Assembly: GCA_964585385.1 (NCBI GenBank)
Contig: CAZPDP010000012.1
Coordinates: forward strand, 1 to 64,000
Reading direction: 5' to 3'
DNA length: 64,000 bases
DNA from: JAGXLC01 sp964585385
GTDB taxonomy: Bacteria > Bacteroidota > Bacteroidia > Bacteroidales > UBA12077
Shown here one piece after another: positions 23,997 through 31,691 of this stretch. How positions within the stretch are numbered: position 1 is the first letter of the stretch; every line of letters starts with the position of its first letter. The position numbers and the translations under genes were made by a program. Under the pieces are notes generated by a model, which made no database searches, had not been told where the DNA came from, and worked only from the letters and a program-made list of their open reading frames with translations.

Positions 23997-25100
23997 ATGA
24001 AAAAAGTTCTGAGAATTATTTTGATCACAGCGATTGTTGCAGTTTTTGGAGGAACCATTTTCTATCTGTTCAATAAGTCGAAGGAAAAGCCTGTGATTTA
24101 TCAAACAAAACAGCCTTTCTATACTGATATAGTTAAGAAAACAGTGGCCACAGGGGAAGTGGTTCCGCGAAAGGAAATTGAAATAAAACCCCAGGTTTCA
24201 GGAATCGTTCATGAAGTGTATGTTGAACCCGGAGACAAAGTGGAAGAAGGCGACTTAATGGCCAAGATAAAGATTATTCCGAACATGGTCAGTCTGAATA
24301 ATGCCAGGACCCGCGTAAATAAGGCAAAAATCAATTTTGAAGATGCAAAGCTGGCTTATGAAAGACAGGCAAAGGTATTCGAGAAAGGTGTGATTCCTGA
24401 AGCCGAATACCAGAAATACAAGGTCGAATTTGAAAACGCTAAAGAAGAACTGGAAGCGGCAAAAAATAACCTTCAGCTTATAAAAGAGGGCGCAATAGAT
24501 AAAGCCGGAGAAAATTCCAACACGATGATTCGCTCCACCGTTGCGGGCATGGTGCTTGACGTACCAGTGGAAAAAGGAAATTCTGTAATTGAAGCCAACA
24601 ATTTTAATGACGGAACGACCATTGCCAGTGTTGCCGATATGAACGATATGATTTTCAAAGGAAAAGTGGATGAAACCGAGGTAGGTCGGTTAGAACAAGG
24701 AATGGAACTTGAATTACAAATAGGAGCCATCAACGATGAGAGATTCATTGCAATTCTTGAATATATAGCGCCAAAAGGTGTGGAAGAAAACGGCGCTGTA
24801 CAATTCGAAATCAAAGCCAACGTTAAACTGAAAGAAGAACAATTTATCCGTGCAGGCTACAGCGCTAATGCCAACATTATCATAGAAAAGAAAGACAGTG
24901 TCCTGGCCATTTCCGAAAGCCTGCTGCAGTTTAAAAACGATACAACTTACATTGAAGTGGAAACCGAACCCCAGATGTTTGAAAAACGTTACCCTGAATT
25001 TGGAATTTCCGACGGTGTAAATATTGAAATCAAGTCTGGTCTGACTGAAGAGGCCAAAATAAAAGATCCTGTTAAACGTGAAAAAGATACAGAATCATGA
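23997..25100 (+). CDS. MacA/HlyD-type periplasmic adaptor of the ABC exporter
   Basis: 367-residue membrane-fusion protein with an N-terminal membrane anchor (residues 5-26). A biotinyl-lipoyl half follows (VSGIVHEVYVEPGDKVEEGDLMAKI), then a coiled-coil hairpin (about 100-165, rich in Ala/Lys/Glu), the second lipoyl half (STVAGMVLDVPVEKGNSV) and beta-barrel domains. It would link the MacB-like permeases to a TolC-type channel. No TolC gene follows: only a 20-residue ORF overlapping by ATGA, and then a broken outer-membrane gene on the other strand. Confidence 0.9.
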   Translation: MKKVLRIILITAIVAVFGGTIFYLFNKSKEKPVIYQTKQPFYTDIVKKTVATGEVVPRKEIEIKPQVSGIVHEVYVEPGDKVEEGDLMAKIKIIPNMVSLNNARTRVNKAKINFEDAKLAYERQAKVFEKGVIPEAEYQKYKVEFENAKEELEAAKNNLQLIKEGAIDKAGENSNTMIRSTVAGMVLDVPVEKGNSVIEANNFNDGTTIASVADMNDMIFKGKVDETEVGRLEQGMELELQIGAINDERFIAILEYIAPKGVEENGAVQFEIKANVKLKEEQFIRAGYSANANIIIEKKDSVLAISESLLQFKNDTTYIEVETEPQMFEKRYPEFGISDGVNIEIKSGLTEEAKIKDPVKREKDTES

Positions 25101-25159
25101 TAGCCATTTTTATTGCATTTATTTCATTTCTGATTGTATTGATAAAAGGCCTGTTCTAA
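25097..25159 (+). CDS. Possible 20-residue membrane micro-ORF at the end of the exporter operon
   Basis: ATGATAG at 25097 overlaps the adaptor stop by 4 bp (ATGA) and opens a 20-codon frame ending TAA at 25157-25159. The product (start MIAIFIAFISFLIVLIKG) is almost wholly hydrophobic, the length of one membrane helix. It may be a real micro-protein partner of the exporter or the surviving signal sequence of a lost downstream gene such as a TolC-like channel. Coupling geometry is the only positive evidence. Confidence 0.35.
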   Translation: MIAIFIAFISFLIVLIKGLF

Positions 25160-25220
25160 CCCGAATAATTCATGAATTATTCGTATCTCCGATAGGTTTC
25201 GGTCAATTTATCAGGAAAGT

Positions 25221-25655
25221 TTAAAACTTAATCTCTATAACCGCTTCATAGATGGTTTGATCCGGAATTCCTCCGGTTTCGTAGGTATAATAATCCATAT
25301 CAATAATAAACTCCCGTATTTACCCGGATATTTTGAGTTAACCTGCTTTCTGTATTCCTGGTTGATTTGACCACCAAAAAGACCACCCATGGTAAAACCA
25401 AAATCGGCTGAATTGAAAAGACCAATTCGTTCCAGGAACATTGTTCCCTGTATGCGGCAGGGATTTATTTTTTGTTCAAAATCAAGCCAGGGGCGGTGCA
25501 CCAAACCTCCTTCCAGATAAGGTTCAGAAATAAAAAGCTTTATTTTCTGTGATAATTGTTGTGTCAGCGGTGTTCTCTGCTAATGAGAGACTACTAAAGA
25601 AAATAGAATTACATACAATGAAAACAAACCAAATCTTTATTCTTAAAACTTTCAT
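25221..25655 (-). pseudogene. Outer-membrane or secreted protein gene broken by two frameshifts
   Basis: On the minus strand an ATG at 25653-25655 opens a signal peptide (VFIVCNSIFFSSLSLAEN) that ends in a stop after 43 codons. The frame then shifts to one reading KLFISEPYLEGG...LDFEQKINPCRIQG...GFTMGGLFGGQINQEY. It shifts again near 25310 to a frame ending GGIPDQTIYEAVIEIKF with stop at 25221-25223. The pieces are collinear and the end in Phe suits an outer-membrane barrel. Either decay or two sequencing errors would explain it. Joined, it would be roughly 144 residues. Confidence 0.6.
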
Positions 25656-25704
25656 CTTTTTCAGACAAAGAAAACAAAATTTTACAATAATTTAATCAAA
25701 AAGT

Positions 25705-25729
25705 CCCTGCCCAATGGAAATAGGCAGGG
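25705..25729 (-). terminator. Bidirectional terminator after the small outer-membrane protein gene
   Basis: CCCTGCC/GGCAGGG 7-bp stem with an 11-nt loop. T-runs follow in both directions (CTTTTTTT on plus, ACTTTTTGATT on minus). It lies 20 bp past the stop of the minus-strand gene at 25749. Confidence 0.8.
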
Positions 25730-25748
25730 CTTTTTTTAACTTCGAAAC

Positions 25749-26219
25749 TCAGAATGTATATCTTATGGAAATTGCTGCACCGTATGCCCAAAATCCTGGG
25801 AATCCTGTAAGATTAAAACTGGGCTTGTAATCAGCACTAATTGTGAAAGGTATTTCCCCAATATTATACTCCAGTCCGAGTATTCCGTCCAGACCCAGTA
25901 CAATATGGTTTCCTTCATTCAGAGAAACTCCGGGAAAATCGTCGTTCCATTGGGCAATATGAGCTCCGGCACCGTAATACCAGTAAAGTCTTTCTACTTC
26001 AAAAGCAGGGGCATGTAGTTCATATAAACCTGTAATACCTCCTCCCCAGGTACCTGCAGAAAGAATACCCTCGACAGCAGCATTTTCGTCCACAAAATGC
26101 TTCACTGTAATTCCAGATGCGAATGCACCGCGAATACCTGCACTGGTCTGGTAGCCCTGAGAAAAACCAATTTTACATATAAACATTATAATTATAACCA
26201 ACCATAAATTCTTTTTCAT
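25749..26219 (-). CDS. Small outer-membrane beta-barrel protein
   Basis: 156-residue secreted protein with a signal peptide ending at FSQ (residue 20), alternating amphipathic strands rich in aromatic and Gly residues (YWYYGAGAHIAQW, GLDGILGLEYNIGEIPFTISADYKPSF), and a C-terminal strand ending in YTF. This fits an eight-stranded OmpX/OmpW-like barrel common in Bacteroidota. No close functional family is recognised. It is a single-gene unit with its own terminator. Confidence 0.75.
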   Translation of the reverse strand: MKKNLWLVIIIMFICKIGFSQGYQTSAGIRGAFASGITVKHFVDENAAVEGILSAGTWGGGITGLYELHAPAFEVERLYWYYGAGAHIAQWNDDFPGVSLNEGNHIVLGLDGILGLEYNIGEIPFTISADYKPSFNLTGFPGFWAYGAAISIRYTF

Positions 26220-26327
26220 TGTTTGATCTTTTTTGTGAATAAAATTGCATTTATGCTAAATTCATGCCAAATTTAATCAATTGTGTTTAACTGATATCTA
26301 TCAAAATATTTTTCTGTTAAACTTTCA

Positions 26328-26335
26328 TATATTTG
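26328..26335 (+). promoter_or_regulatory. Candidate -7 promoter element of the NitT/TauT-type importer
   Basis: TATATTTG, an exact TAnnTTTG match, ending 21 bp before the ATG at 26357. The alternative upstream start at 26333 lies inside this element, which supports the downstream start. Confidence 0.5.
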
Positions 26336-26356
26336 AACCCAATAGAAATAAAGGCT

Positions 26357-27328
26357 ATGAAAATACGGATTCTTAAATCGCTCTCTTTATTGATTTTGGT
26401 AATCTTTTTTGCATGCAACCATAAAAAAGAAAACAAAGCGAGCGACACGGTTAAGATTGCAACACTTCGCGGTCCTTCAGCAATCAGCATGGTAAAAATG
26501 CTCGAGGATTTGAAAAATATTGGGGATGACTCCATTGCATTTCAGGTAAAAAATGAACCCCTGCAAATAAGACCACTATTACTACAGGAGAAGGTAGATT
26601 TTGCTGTTGTACCGACCAATATGGCTTCAATTCTTTACAATAAAGATGTTCCTTATAAAGTAGCCGCTATTCCTGTGTGGGGAACACTTTACCTTTTTGG
26701 GCAGGACACATCCATCACCAGTTGGAATGATCTCAAAGGGAAAACCATACACCTTATGGCTAAAGGAATGACACCCGATGTAATGTTTCGTTATTTACTC
26801 ACTAAGAATGGATTGAATCCCGTTAAAGATGTTAATCTCAATTACTCTTTTCCAACCCACATTGAACTGGCCAATGCAGTAGCTTCGGGTAAAGCAAAAC
26901 TGGGTGTTATTTCAGAACCTCTCGTAAGCATGGTCATTCAAAAGAATTCTGCTGTACAATCCATTTTCAGCATAAATGAAGAATGGAAACAAACTACGGG
27001 ACTTGAAGTACCACAAACCTCATTGCTTGTAAACAAATCCTTTGCGTCAGAGAACAGGAAATTTACCAACGATTTTTTAACTGAATATAAAAAGTCAGTG
27101 GAATGGGTGAAAAACAACAAAGAACAGGCATCCATGCTGATAGTGAAACACAAAATTCTGAATGACAAACATGTTGCATACAACTCTATTCCCCGGTGCA
27201 ACCTGAATTTTAAGACCGCTCATGAAACAAAAGCGCTTATAAACAAATATCTGCAGATATTCTATGATATGAACCCTGACATTGTTGGAGGAAAAATTCC
27301 GGATGAAGGTTTCTATTACAAAAAATAA
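26357..27328 (+). CDS. ABC transporter substrate-binding lipoprotein (NitT/TauT/SsuA type)
   Basis: 323-residue lipoprotein from the ATG at 26357: MKIRILKSLSLLILVIFFAC is a lipoprotein signal with the lipidated Cys at 20. The longer frame from 26333 would begin inside a promoter element. The mature part is an NMT1/SsuA-like type II binding protein (VKIATLRGPSAISMVKMLE, ITSWNDLKGKTIHLMAKG, DVMFRYLLTKNGL). The family carries nitrate, sulfonates, taurine, thiamine precursors and other small molecules, and the substrate here cannot be told. It overlaps the permease gene by 26 bp if that gene starts at 27303. Confidence 0.88.
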   Translation: MKIRILKSLSLLILVIFFACNHKKENKASDTVKIATLRGPSAISMVKMLEDLKNIGDDSIAFQVKNEPLQIRPLLLQEKVDFAVVPTNMASILYNKDVPYKVAAIPVWGTLYLFGQDTSITSWNDLKGKTIHLMAKGMTPDVMFRYLLTKNGLNPVKDVNLNYSFPTHIELANAVASGKAKLGVISEPLVSMVIQKNSAVQSIFSINEEWKQTTGLEVPQTSLLVNKSFASENRKFTNDFLTEYKKSVEWVKNNKEQASMLIVKHKILNDKHVAYNSIPRCNLNFKTAHETKALINKYLQIFYDMNPDIVGGKIPDEGFYYKK

Positions 27329-28055
27329 AATCATAACCGGGTTGTCGGTTCTTTTTCTCATTGCTTTATGGAAAGTGGGGGCAATTCTTGTTGATTCTTC
27401 CCTGATATTACCAACGCCGGGCCAGACTATCATTACAGTATCACAGTTATTTACTGAACCCGAATTTACAAGAATAATAGGAGCAACTGTTCTCAGGGGT
27501 ATTATAGGATTTGGAATCTCTTTTGTTCTTGCAATGATTCTTGGTGTTATGGCCGGTATCCATGATGGCTTTTACGCTTTTCTCAAGCCGATACTGGTTA
27601 CAATACGCTCCACTCCGGTAATTTCATTAATTTTACTGGCACTTATTTGGTTTGATGTAAACCAGGTACCCGTTTTTATTGCACTGCTCACTATGTTTCC
27701 TTTTATATGCACCAACATCATCGATGGGATCCGAAATGTAGACAAAGATTTAATTGAAATGGCCCATGTTTATAATGTGAACCATGGCGGCATAATAAAA
27801 GACATATATCTCCCTGCCATAGCGCCTTTCATTTTTAGTGGTGCCTCAAGCGCAATGGGTTTTGGATGGCGCGCCATAATTATTGGTGAAGTGTTAAGTC
27901 AACCTCAATACGGAATTGGGACATTCATGCAAAATGCACAAACGTATCTACTTGTTGATAAAGTAATTGCATGGACCATAGTTGCAATTGTTCTAAGTTA
28001 CATTTTTGAAAACCTTATTCGTTTCATTCAAAATAAGATAGTTGTCTGGAGATAA
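27303..28055 (+). CDS. ABC transporter permease (SsuC/TauC type)
   Basis: 250-residue inner-membrane permease from the ATG at 27303; an in-frame ATG at 27282 would add seven residues. Six membrane segments are seen, with the EAA loop around LIEMAHVYNVNHGGIIKDIYLPAIAPFIFSG. SSAMGFGWRAIIIGEVL is the typical SsuC/TauC block. It overlaps the end of the binding-protein gene and is followed 6 bp later by the ATPase gene, so the three form one importer. Confidence 0.9.
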   Translation: MKVSITKNKIITGLSVLFLIALWKVGAILVDSSLILPTPGQTIITVSQLFTEPEFTRIIGATVLRGIIGFGISFVLAMILGVMAGIHDGFYAFLKPILVTIRSTPVISLILLALIWFDVNQVPVFIALLTMFPFICTNIIDGIRNVDKDLIEMAHVYNVNHGGIIKDIYLPAIAPFIFSGASSAMGFGWRAIIIGEVLSQPQYGIGTFMQNAQTYLLVDKVIAWTIVAIVLSYIFENLIRFIQNKIVVWR

Positions 28056-28061
28056 TCAATC

Positions 28062-28766
28062 ATGAGTATAATTCTTCAAAATCTGACAAAAAATTTTGAT
28101 TCATTAAATCTCTATAATAATTTTTCCATTGAATTCAGGGAAAATCAAATAAGTTGTATACTAGGCCCTTCAGGCTGTGGCAAAACCACCTTACTGAATA
28201 TGATAGGCGGTATAAGTTCCCCGGATAAAGGGAAAATCCTTACTGGCAATAACCGGGTGTTTTCTTACATTTTCCAGGATCCCAGATTATTACCCTGGAA
28301 AACAGTCAAAGAAAACATCAGTTTTGTCCTAAAAAATACAGAGTTAGAAAACAGCCGGGAATATATTAGCAAAAACCTTAAAATGGTTGGCTTACAAGAA
28401 TTTGAGAACTATTATCCCAGTCAGCTTAGTGGAGGTATGAAGCAACGGGTATCCATAGCGAGAGCTTATATTTACCCTTCTGATATCATATTGATGGACG
28501 AGCCCTTAAAAACACTGGACCCCAAGCTGAAATGGAATCTAATGAAAACATTTCTAAAGCTTTGGCAAAGAGACAACAGGACTGTGATATTTGTTACCCA
28601 TGATGTTGACGAAGCATTAATCCTTGGGCAGGATATTTTTGTTTTCAGCAAACCACCGGTAAAGATAAAAGAGGTATTTTCAAACAATTTAAAACCCAAT
28701 GAAAAAACAATGGATAACACCCTGTTTTTTAACCGGAAAAAAGAAATTCTGGATATTCTTGACTAA
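28062..28766 (+). CDS. ABC transporter ATPase (SsuB/TauB type)
   Basis: 234-residue ATPase completing the importer. Walker A is LGPSGCGKTT (about 35-44), the Q-loop is YIFQDPRLLPWKTV, the signature is LSGGMKQRVSIARA, Walker B is IILMDEPLKTLD, and the switch His is in VTHDVDEAL. The PWKTV wording after the Q-loop is typical of the nitrate/sulfonate/taurine branch. It ends 18 bp before the convergent small gene, with no clear terminator. Confidence 0.92.
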   Translation: MSIILQNLTKNFDSLNLYNNFSIEFRENQISCILGPSGCGKTTLLNMIGGISSPDKGKILTGNNRVFSYIFQDPRLLPWKTVKENISFVLKNTELENSREYISKNLKMVGLQEFENYYPSQLSGGMKQRVSIARAYIYPSDIILMDEPLKTLDPKLKWNLMKTFLKLWQRDNRTVIFVTHDVDEALILGQDIFVFSKPPVKIKEVFSNNLKPNEKTMDNTLFFNRKKEILDILD

Positions 28767-28784
28767 TCTATGTTTGAAATACAT

Positions 28785-28997
28785 TTAATTGTTCAGTTCA
28801 TTGAAAATTTTCTCCAACCATTCAAGAAATTTTCTGTCCAGAATGATTTGATGATCAAAGTCTCTTTCGTAAAGTTCTTTTTGTTTTTCAGTTAGGTGTC
28901 GTTTCTTCAGGTTATAACTCCAATCATTTCTGACCCAAATATAATACCCCCCTAAAATATTGCGGGCTGGCTGAAAAAAAGAGTTGTTATTGTTCAT
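28785..28997 (-). CDS. Small protein of unknown function (70 aa) with a consensus ribosome-binding site
   Basis: 70-residue soluble, helix-rich protein, not recognised. It has an aromatic N-terminal part (NILGGYYIWVRNDWSYNLKKR) and a charged helical remainder (EKQKELYERDFDHQIILDRKFLEWLEKIFNELNN). The strongest support is the ribosome-binding site AAAGGAGGTG 7 nt before the ATG, in a genome where most starts have none. No operon partner on the same strand within 170 bp. The upstream FKBP gene has its own terminator in between. Confidence 0.6.
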   Translation of the reverse strand: MNNNNSFFQPARNILGGYYIWVRNDWSYNLKKRHLTEKQKELYERDFDHQIILDRKFLEWLEKIFNELNN

Positions 28998-29002
28998 ACA
29001 GA

Positions 29003-29013
29003 CACCTCCTTTT
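29003..29013 (-). promoter_or_regulatory. Full-consensus Shine-Dalgarno sequence
   Basis: On the minus strand AAAAGGAGGTG lies with AGGAGG 7 nt from the ATG of the 70-residue gene. It is the longest anti-SD match noticed in the window and supports translation of that small gene. Confidence 0.7.
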
Positions 29014-29122
29014 ATCTTTTAACACCTTGCCGTTTGCCAAATAAAAAAACCGGACAGCAAACAGCTTGCTATCATTCCATTATACGAATTACGTGTAAAA
29101 ATGTTTATATACAAAATAAAAA

Positions 29123-29147
29123 AGCCCCTTGCAAAACACAAGAGGCT
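29123..29147 (-). terminator. Terminator of the FKBP isomerase gene
   Basis: AGCCTCTTG/CAAGGGGCT stem (9 bp, one mismatch, 7-nt loop) followed on the minus strand by TTTTTTATTTTG, 24 bp beyond the stop at 29171. Confidence 0.75.
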
Positions 29148-29170
29148 GTATTACAAAATAATATACTATT

Positions 29171-29878
29171 CTATTCTTCTTTTGCTTTCTTTACTTCCAA
29201 TAACTCAACTTCAAAAATCAGAGTTTCATTGGGTTCAATTTCACCTGCCGGTGGAACTCGTTCACCATAAGCCAGGTCAGAAGGTATGAAAAATTTATAC
29301 TTAGCACCTTCTTTCATTAACTGAAGACCTTCCTGCCAACCTTGAATCACTCTGTTTAAGGGGAATCGGGTGGGTTCGCCCCGCTTGACTGAACTGTCAA
29401 ATTCCTCTCCATTAAGATGGGTTCCGACATAATGTACTTTTACAGTATCAATCAAATCAGGAGAAATGCCGCTTCCTTCTTTTAAAACTTTATACTGAAG
29501 TCCGCTTTCAGTAACTTTTACCCCTTCTTTCTTTTTATTCTTCTCAAGAAAAGCCTGGCCTTCTTCCAGATTTTCCTGCTTGCCTTTATTCTTTGCTTCT
29601 GTAAGAAACTTCTGAATCAAAGGACCTGCAGCACTTTCTTCAATTAATTGCTCCTTGTCATTAAAGACATCATACAATCCATCCATAAAAGCTTCATAGT
29701 TTAACTCTTCCACTCCATTCCGGCTCTTTAAATGATTTCCCACATCTTGACCAAGAGCATAACTGGCTGAATCAAGTTGATTTTCCAGCTTAACATCTTT
29801 ACCTACATTGGATTTCTGAGCACATGATACAGCAAACAGCCCAATAAAGGCGATTAAAAACAAATTCTTTAAGTTCAT
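29171..29878 (-). CDS. FKBP-type peptidyl-prolyl isomerase lipoprotein (FkpA/Mip-like)
   Basis: 235-residue envelope foldase. The signal peptide ends at a lipobox (LFAVSC, Cys19). Residues about 30-125 form the helical FKBP N-terminal dimerisation domain (SYALGQDVGNHLKS). Residues about 130-230 are the FKBP domain (VKVHYVGTHLNGEEFDSSVKRG, VIQGWQEGLQLMKEGAKYKFFIPSDLAYGE, LIFEVELLEV). Active-site aromatics appear conserved. Single-gene unit with a strong terminator. Confidence 0.93.
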   Translation of the reverse strand: MNLKNLFLIAFIGLFAVSCAQKSNVGKDVKLENQLDSASYALGQDVGNHLKSRNGVEELNYEAFMDGLYDVFNDKEQLIEESAAGPLIQKFLTEAKNKGKQENLEEGQAFLEKNKKKEGVKVTESGLQYKVLKEGSGISPDLIDTVKVHYVGTHLNGEEFDSSVKRGEPTRFPLNRVIQGWQEGLQLMKEGAKYKFFIPSDLAYGERVPPAGEIEPNETLIFEVELLEVKKAKEE

Positions 29879-29989
29879 AAGCTATTCTTTTAATTATTGT
29901 TGGTTTCAATTTGAGATATAATGAAGCTAAGATAAAACTTTTAATCATTTTATTGATAAACATCATGCATTTTTTGATGGAGATATAAC

Positions 29990-30649
29990 TTATTCCTTCA
30001 ATGCCCTTATCATCTCTCTTTTACCAGGTGGACCCTGCAAATTCTCCACCCTGAACCCTGTTGACTTTAGGCTGCGTTTTACAGAACCTTTTGCTGAATA
30101 AGTAACCATAACTCCTGGGATAGTAAGCATATCGTATACTTTACGAAAAACTTTTTTGCTCCACAACTCAGGTTGTTTATCAGGCGCAAAAGCATCAAAA
30201 TAGATTATATCAAATTTTTCCGTGATTTCACATTGAATAAAATCACCCTTAATTTTCTTCAGCCTAAAACTTTCATAGAGTTCGAAATACCTTCCCCAAG
30301 GAATTCTATGAATCTCTTCAAAAAGCTCCCTGGAGTTCCTTCCAAGTAGGTCGTAATAGTTCAACTGCTTAACCATAGTTTTATCCAGTGGATATTTTTC
30401 GATAGTCGCATATTCTAATTTTACATTCTTCTCAATGGAATAAAGAGAGGAAAGCAAAGCATTCAGGCCAGTCCCGAACCCCACTTCAAAAATTCTTGGT
30501 TGTTCATTTTGCAGGTATTCCAGTCCGTTTCGGATAAAAACATGTTCAGATTCCTGTATAGCCCCGTGAACAGAATGGTAATGTTCGTCCAGTTCTGCCT
30601 GGTACAAGGTATGAGAGCCATCGCGTGTAAGTATCAGTTGTCTTTTCAT
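29990..30649 (-). CDS. mnmD: tRNA mnm5U34 methyltransferase MnmD
   Basis: 219-residue SAM-dependent methyltransferase corresponding to the MnmC2 half of E. coli MnmC. It makes mnm5(s2)U34 in the wobble position of tRNAs. The SAM-binding loop is EVGFGTGLNAL, and FDIIYFDAFAPDKQPELW is the family signature. GVMVTYSAKGSVKRSLKSTGF and GPPGKREMIRA complete the C-terminal block. The oxidase domain (MnmC1) is absent, as in the stand-alone MnmD proteins of many bacteria. Confidence 0.9.
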   Translation of the reverse strand: MKRQLILTRDGSHTLYQAELDEHYHSVHGAIQESEHVFIRNGLEYLQNEQPRIFEVGFGTGLNALLSSLYSIEKNVKLEYATIEKYPLDKTMVKQLNYYDLLGRNSRELFEEIHRIPWGRYFELYESFRLKKIKGDFIQCEITEKFDIIYFDAFAPDKQPELWSKKVFRKVYDMLTIPGVMVTYSAKGSVKRSLKSTGFRVENLQGPPGKREMIRALKE

Positions 30650-30676
30650 CCGCTGTAAAAATACTAAATTAAAAAA

Positions 30677-30706
30677 AGCTGCACCACATAAAGATGTAGT
30701 GCAGCT
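30677..30706 (-). terminator. Terminator of the nitroreductase gene
   Basis: AGCTGCAC/GTGCAGCT perfect 8-bp stem, extended to about 13 bp with one G-U pair around a CTTT loop. On the minus strand TTTTTTTAA follows. It lies about 60 bp past the nitroreductase stop. Confidence 0.85.
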
Positions 30707-30768
30707 AATGTAAACCGGAGTTTTTCTCCTCTTTTTGGTTAAACCATTTATTACAACGTTTCTGAACC

Positions 30769-31518
30769 TTAAATATTATTCATAAAACCTTGTTGTTGTA
30801 AAACCTTAAGATATTGCTTGGTAAAATGCAGGTTGTCTTCTTTCTTGTATCGATTATCAGTAAATACCTGTGCAAGGGTTTCTTTTTGGTTTTCCTTCAA
30901 TAGTTCTTTTGTTTCTTCCAGGGCTTCTTTTTCAGCATAAATCCTGTCAATATCCTCCGGTTTGTAATCTTTGTAAGTTTCATGATGCACAACTCCTTCA
31001 AGTGGCAGTCTGTTTGTCAGACCTGGATTTTCATCAGGATACCCCACAACAATCGCTGCTACAGGGACAACACCCTGAGGGAGTTCAAGAATTTTCATGA
31101 TTTGGTCAGCATTATAGGTTACAGTTCCCAGGTAACAGATACCCATTCCCTTTTCTTCAGCAGCAAGGCATACGTTTTGAGAAACCAGTAATGCATCTAT
31201 AGCAGCATTGAAAAACCATAGAAAATTGTCATAACCAGGTTCAGCATTTCTCTGCTCACACCATTTGTGGAACCTGTTAATATCTGCACAAAAAGTCAAA
31301 TGAACCGGTGCCTGGGTAACCATGGGCTGGTTAAAATGCGTCGGTGCCAGTTCTTTCTTTTTATTTTCATCCTGGGTAACAATAATAGAATATAATTGCA
31401 TATTGCCTGTAGTAGAGGCTCGCGTACCCGCTTCTAAAATTTCATTAAGATCCGCTTCGCTTACAGGGGTATCCTTATAATTTCTGATAGAACGGTGATT
31501 CATTATTGTTTCAAGCAT
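30769..31518 (-). CDS. Nitroreductase-family FMN oxidoreductase (NfsA/FRP type)
   Basis: 249-residue flavoprotein of the nitroreductase superfamily that uses NAD(P)H to reduce nitro compounds, flavins or quinones. FMN-binding motifs are NHRSIRNYKDTPV at the N-terminus, RASTTGNMQLYS, and GMGICYLGTVTYN with AIVVGYPDENPGLTNRLPLEGVVH. The long C-terminal extension (about 50 residues) is typical of NfsA/FRP. The physiological substrate is unknown. It stands alone between two transcription boundaries. Confidence 0.88.
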   Translation of the reverse strand: MLETIMNHRSIRNYKDTPVSEADLNEILEAGTRASTTGNMQLYSIIVTQDENKKKELAPTHFNQPMVTQAPVHLTFCADINRFHKWCEQRNAEPGYDNFLWFFNAAIDALLVSQNVCLAAEEKGMGICYLGTVTYNADQIMKILELPQGVVPVAAIVVGYPDENPGLTNRLPLEGVVHHETYKDYKPEDIDRIYAEKEALEETKELLKENQKETLAQVFTDNRYKKEDNLHFTKQYLKVLQQQGFMNNI

Positions 31519-31691
31519 GGCTTTGTATTTTAAATTTCTGGCAATATTACGAAACTTGAGATGAGTACCCTAATATTTTTATAAGATATTTAACATAAAA
31601 GAACAATTCAGAAAGCAATCTTTTGATTTTTTAAACTATTATCTCGAAATTAGGTCTTACATACAGATTTTCTAATTCTAAATCATAAACT

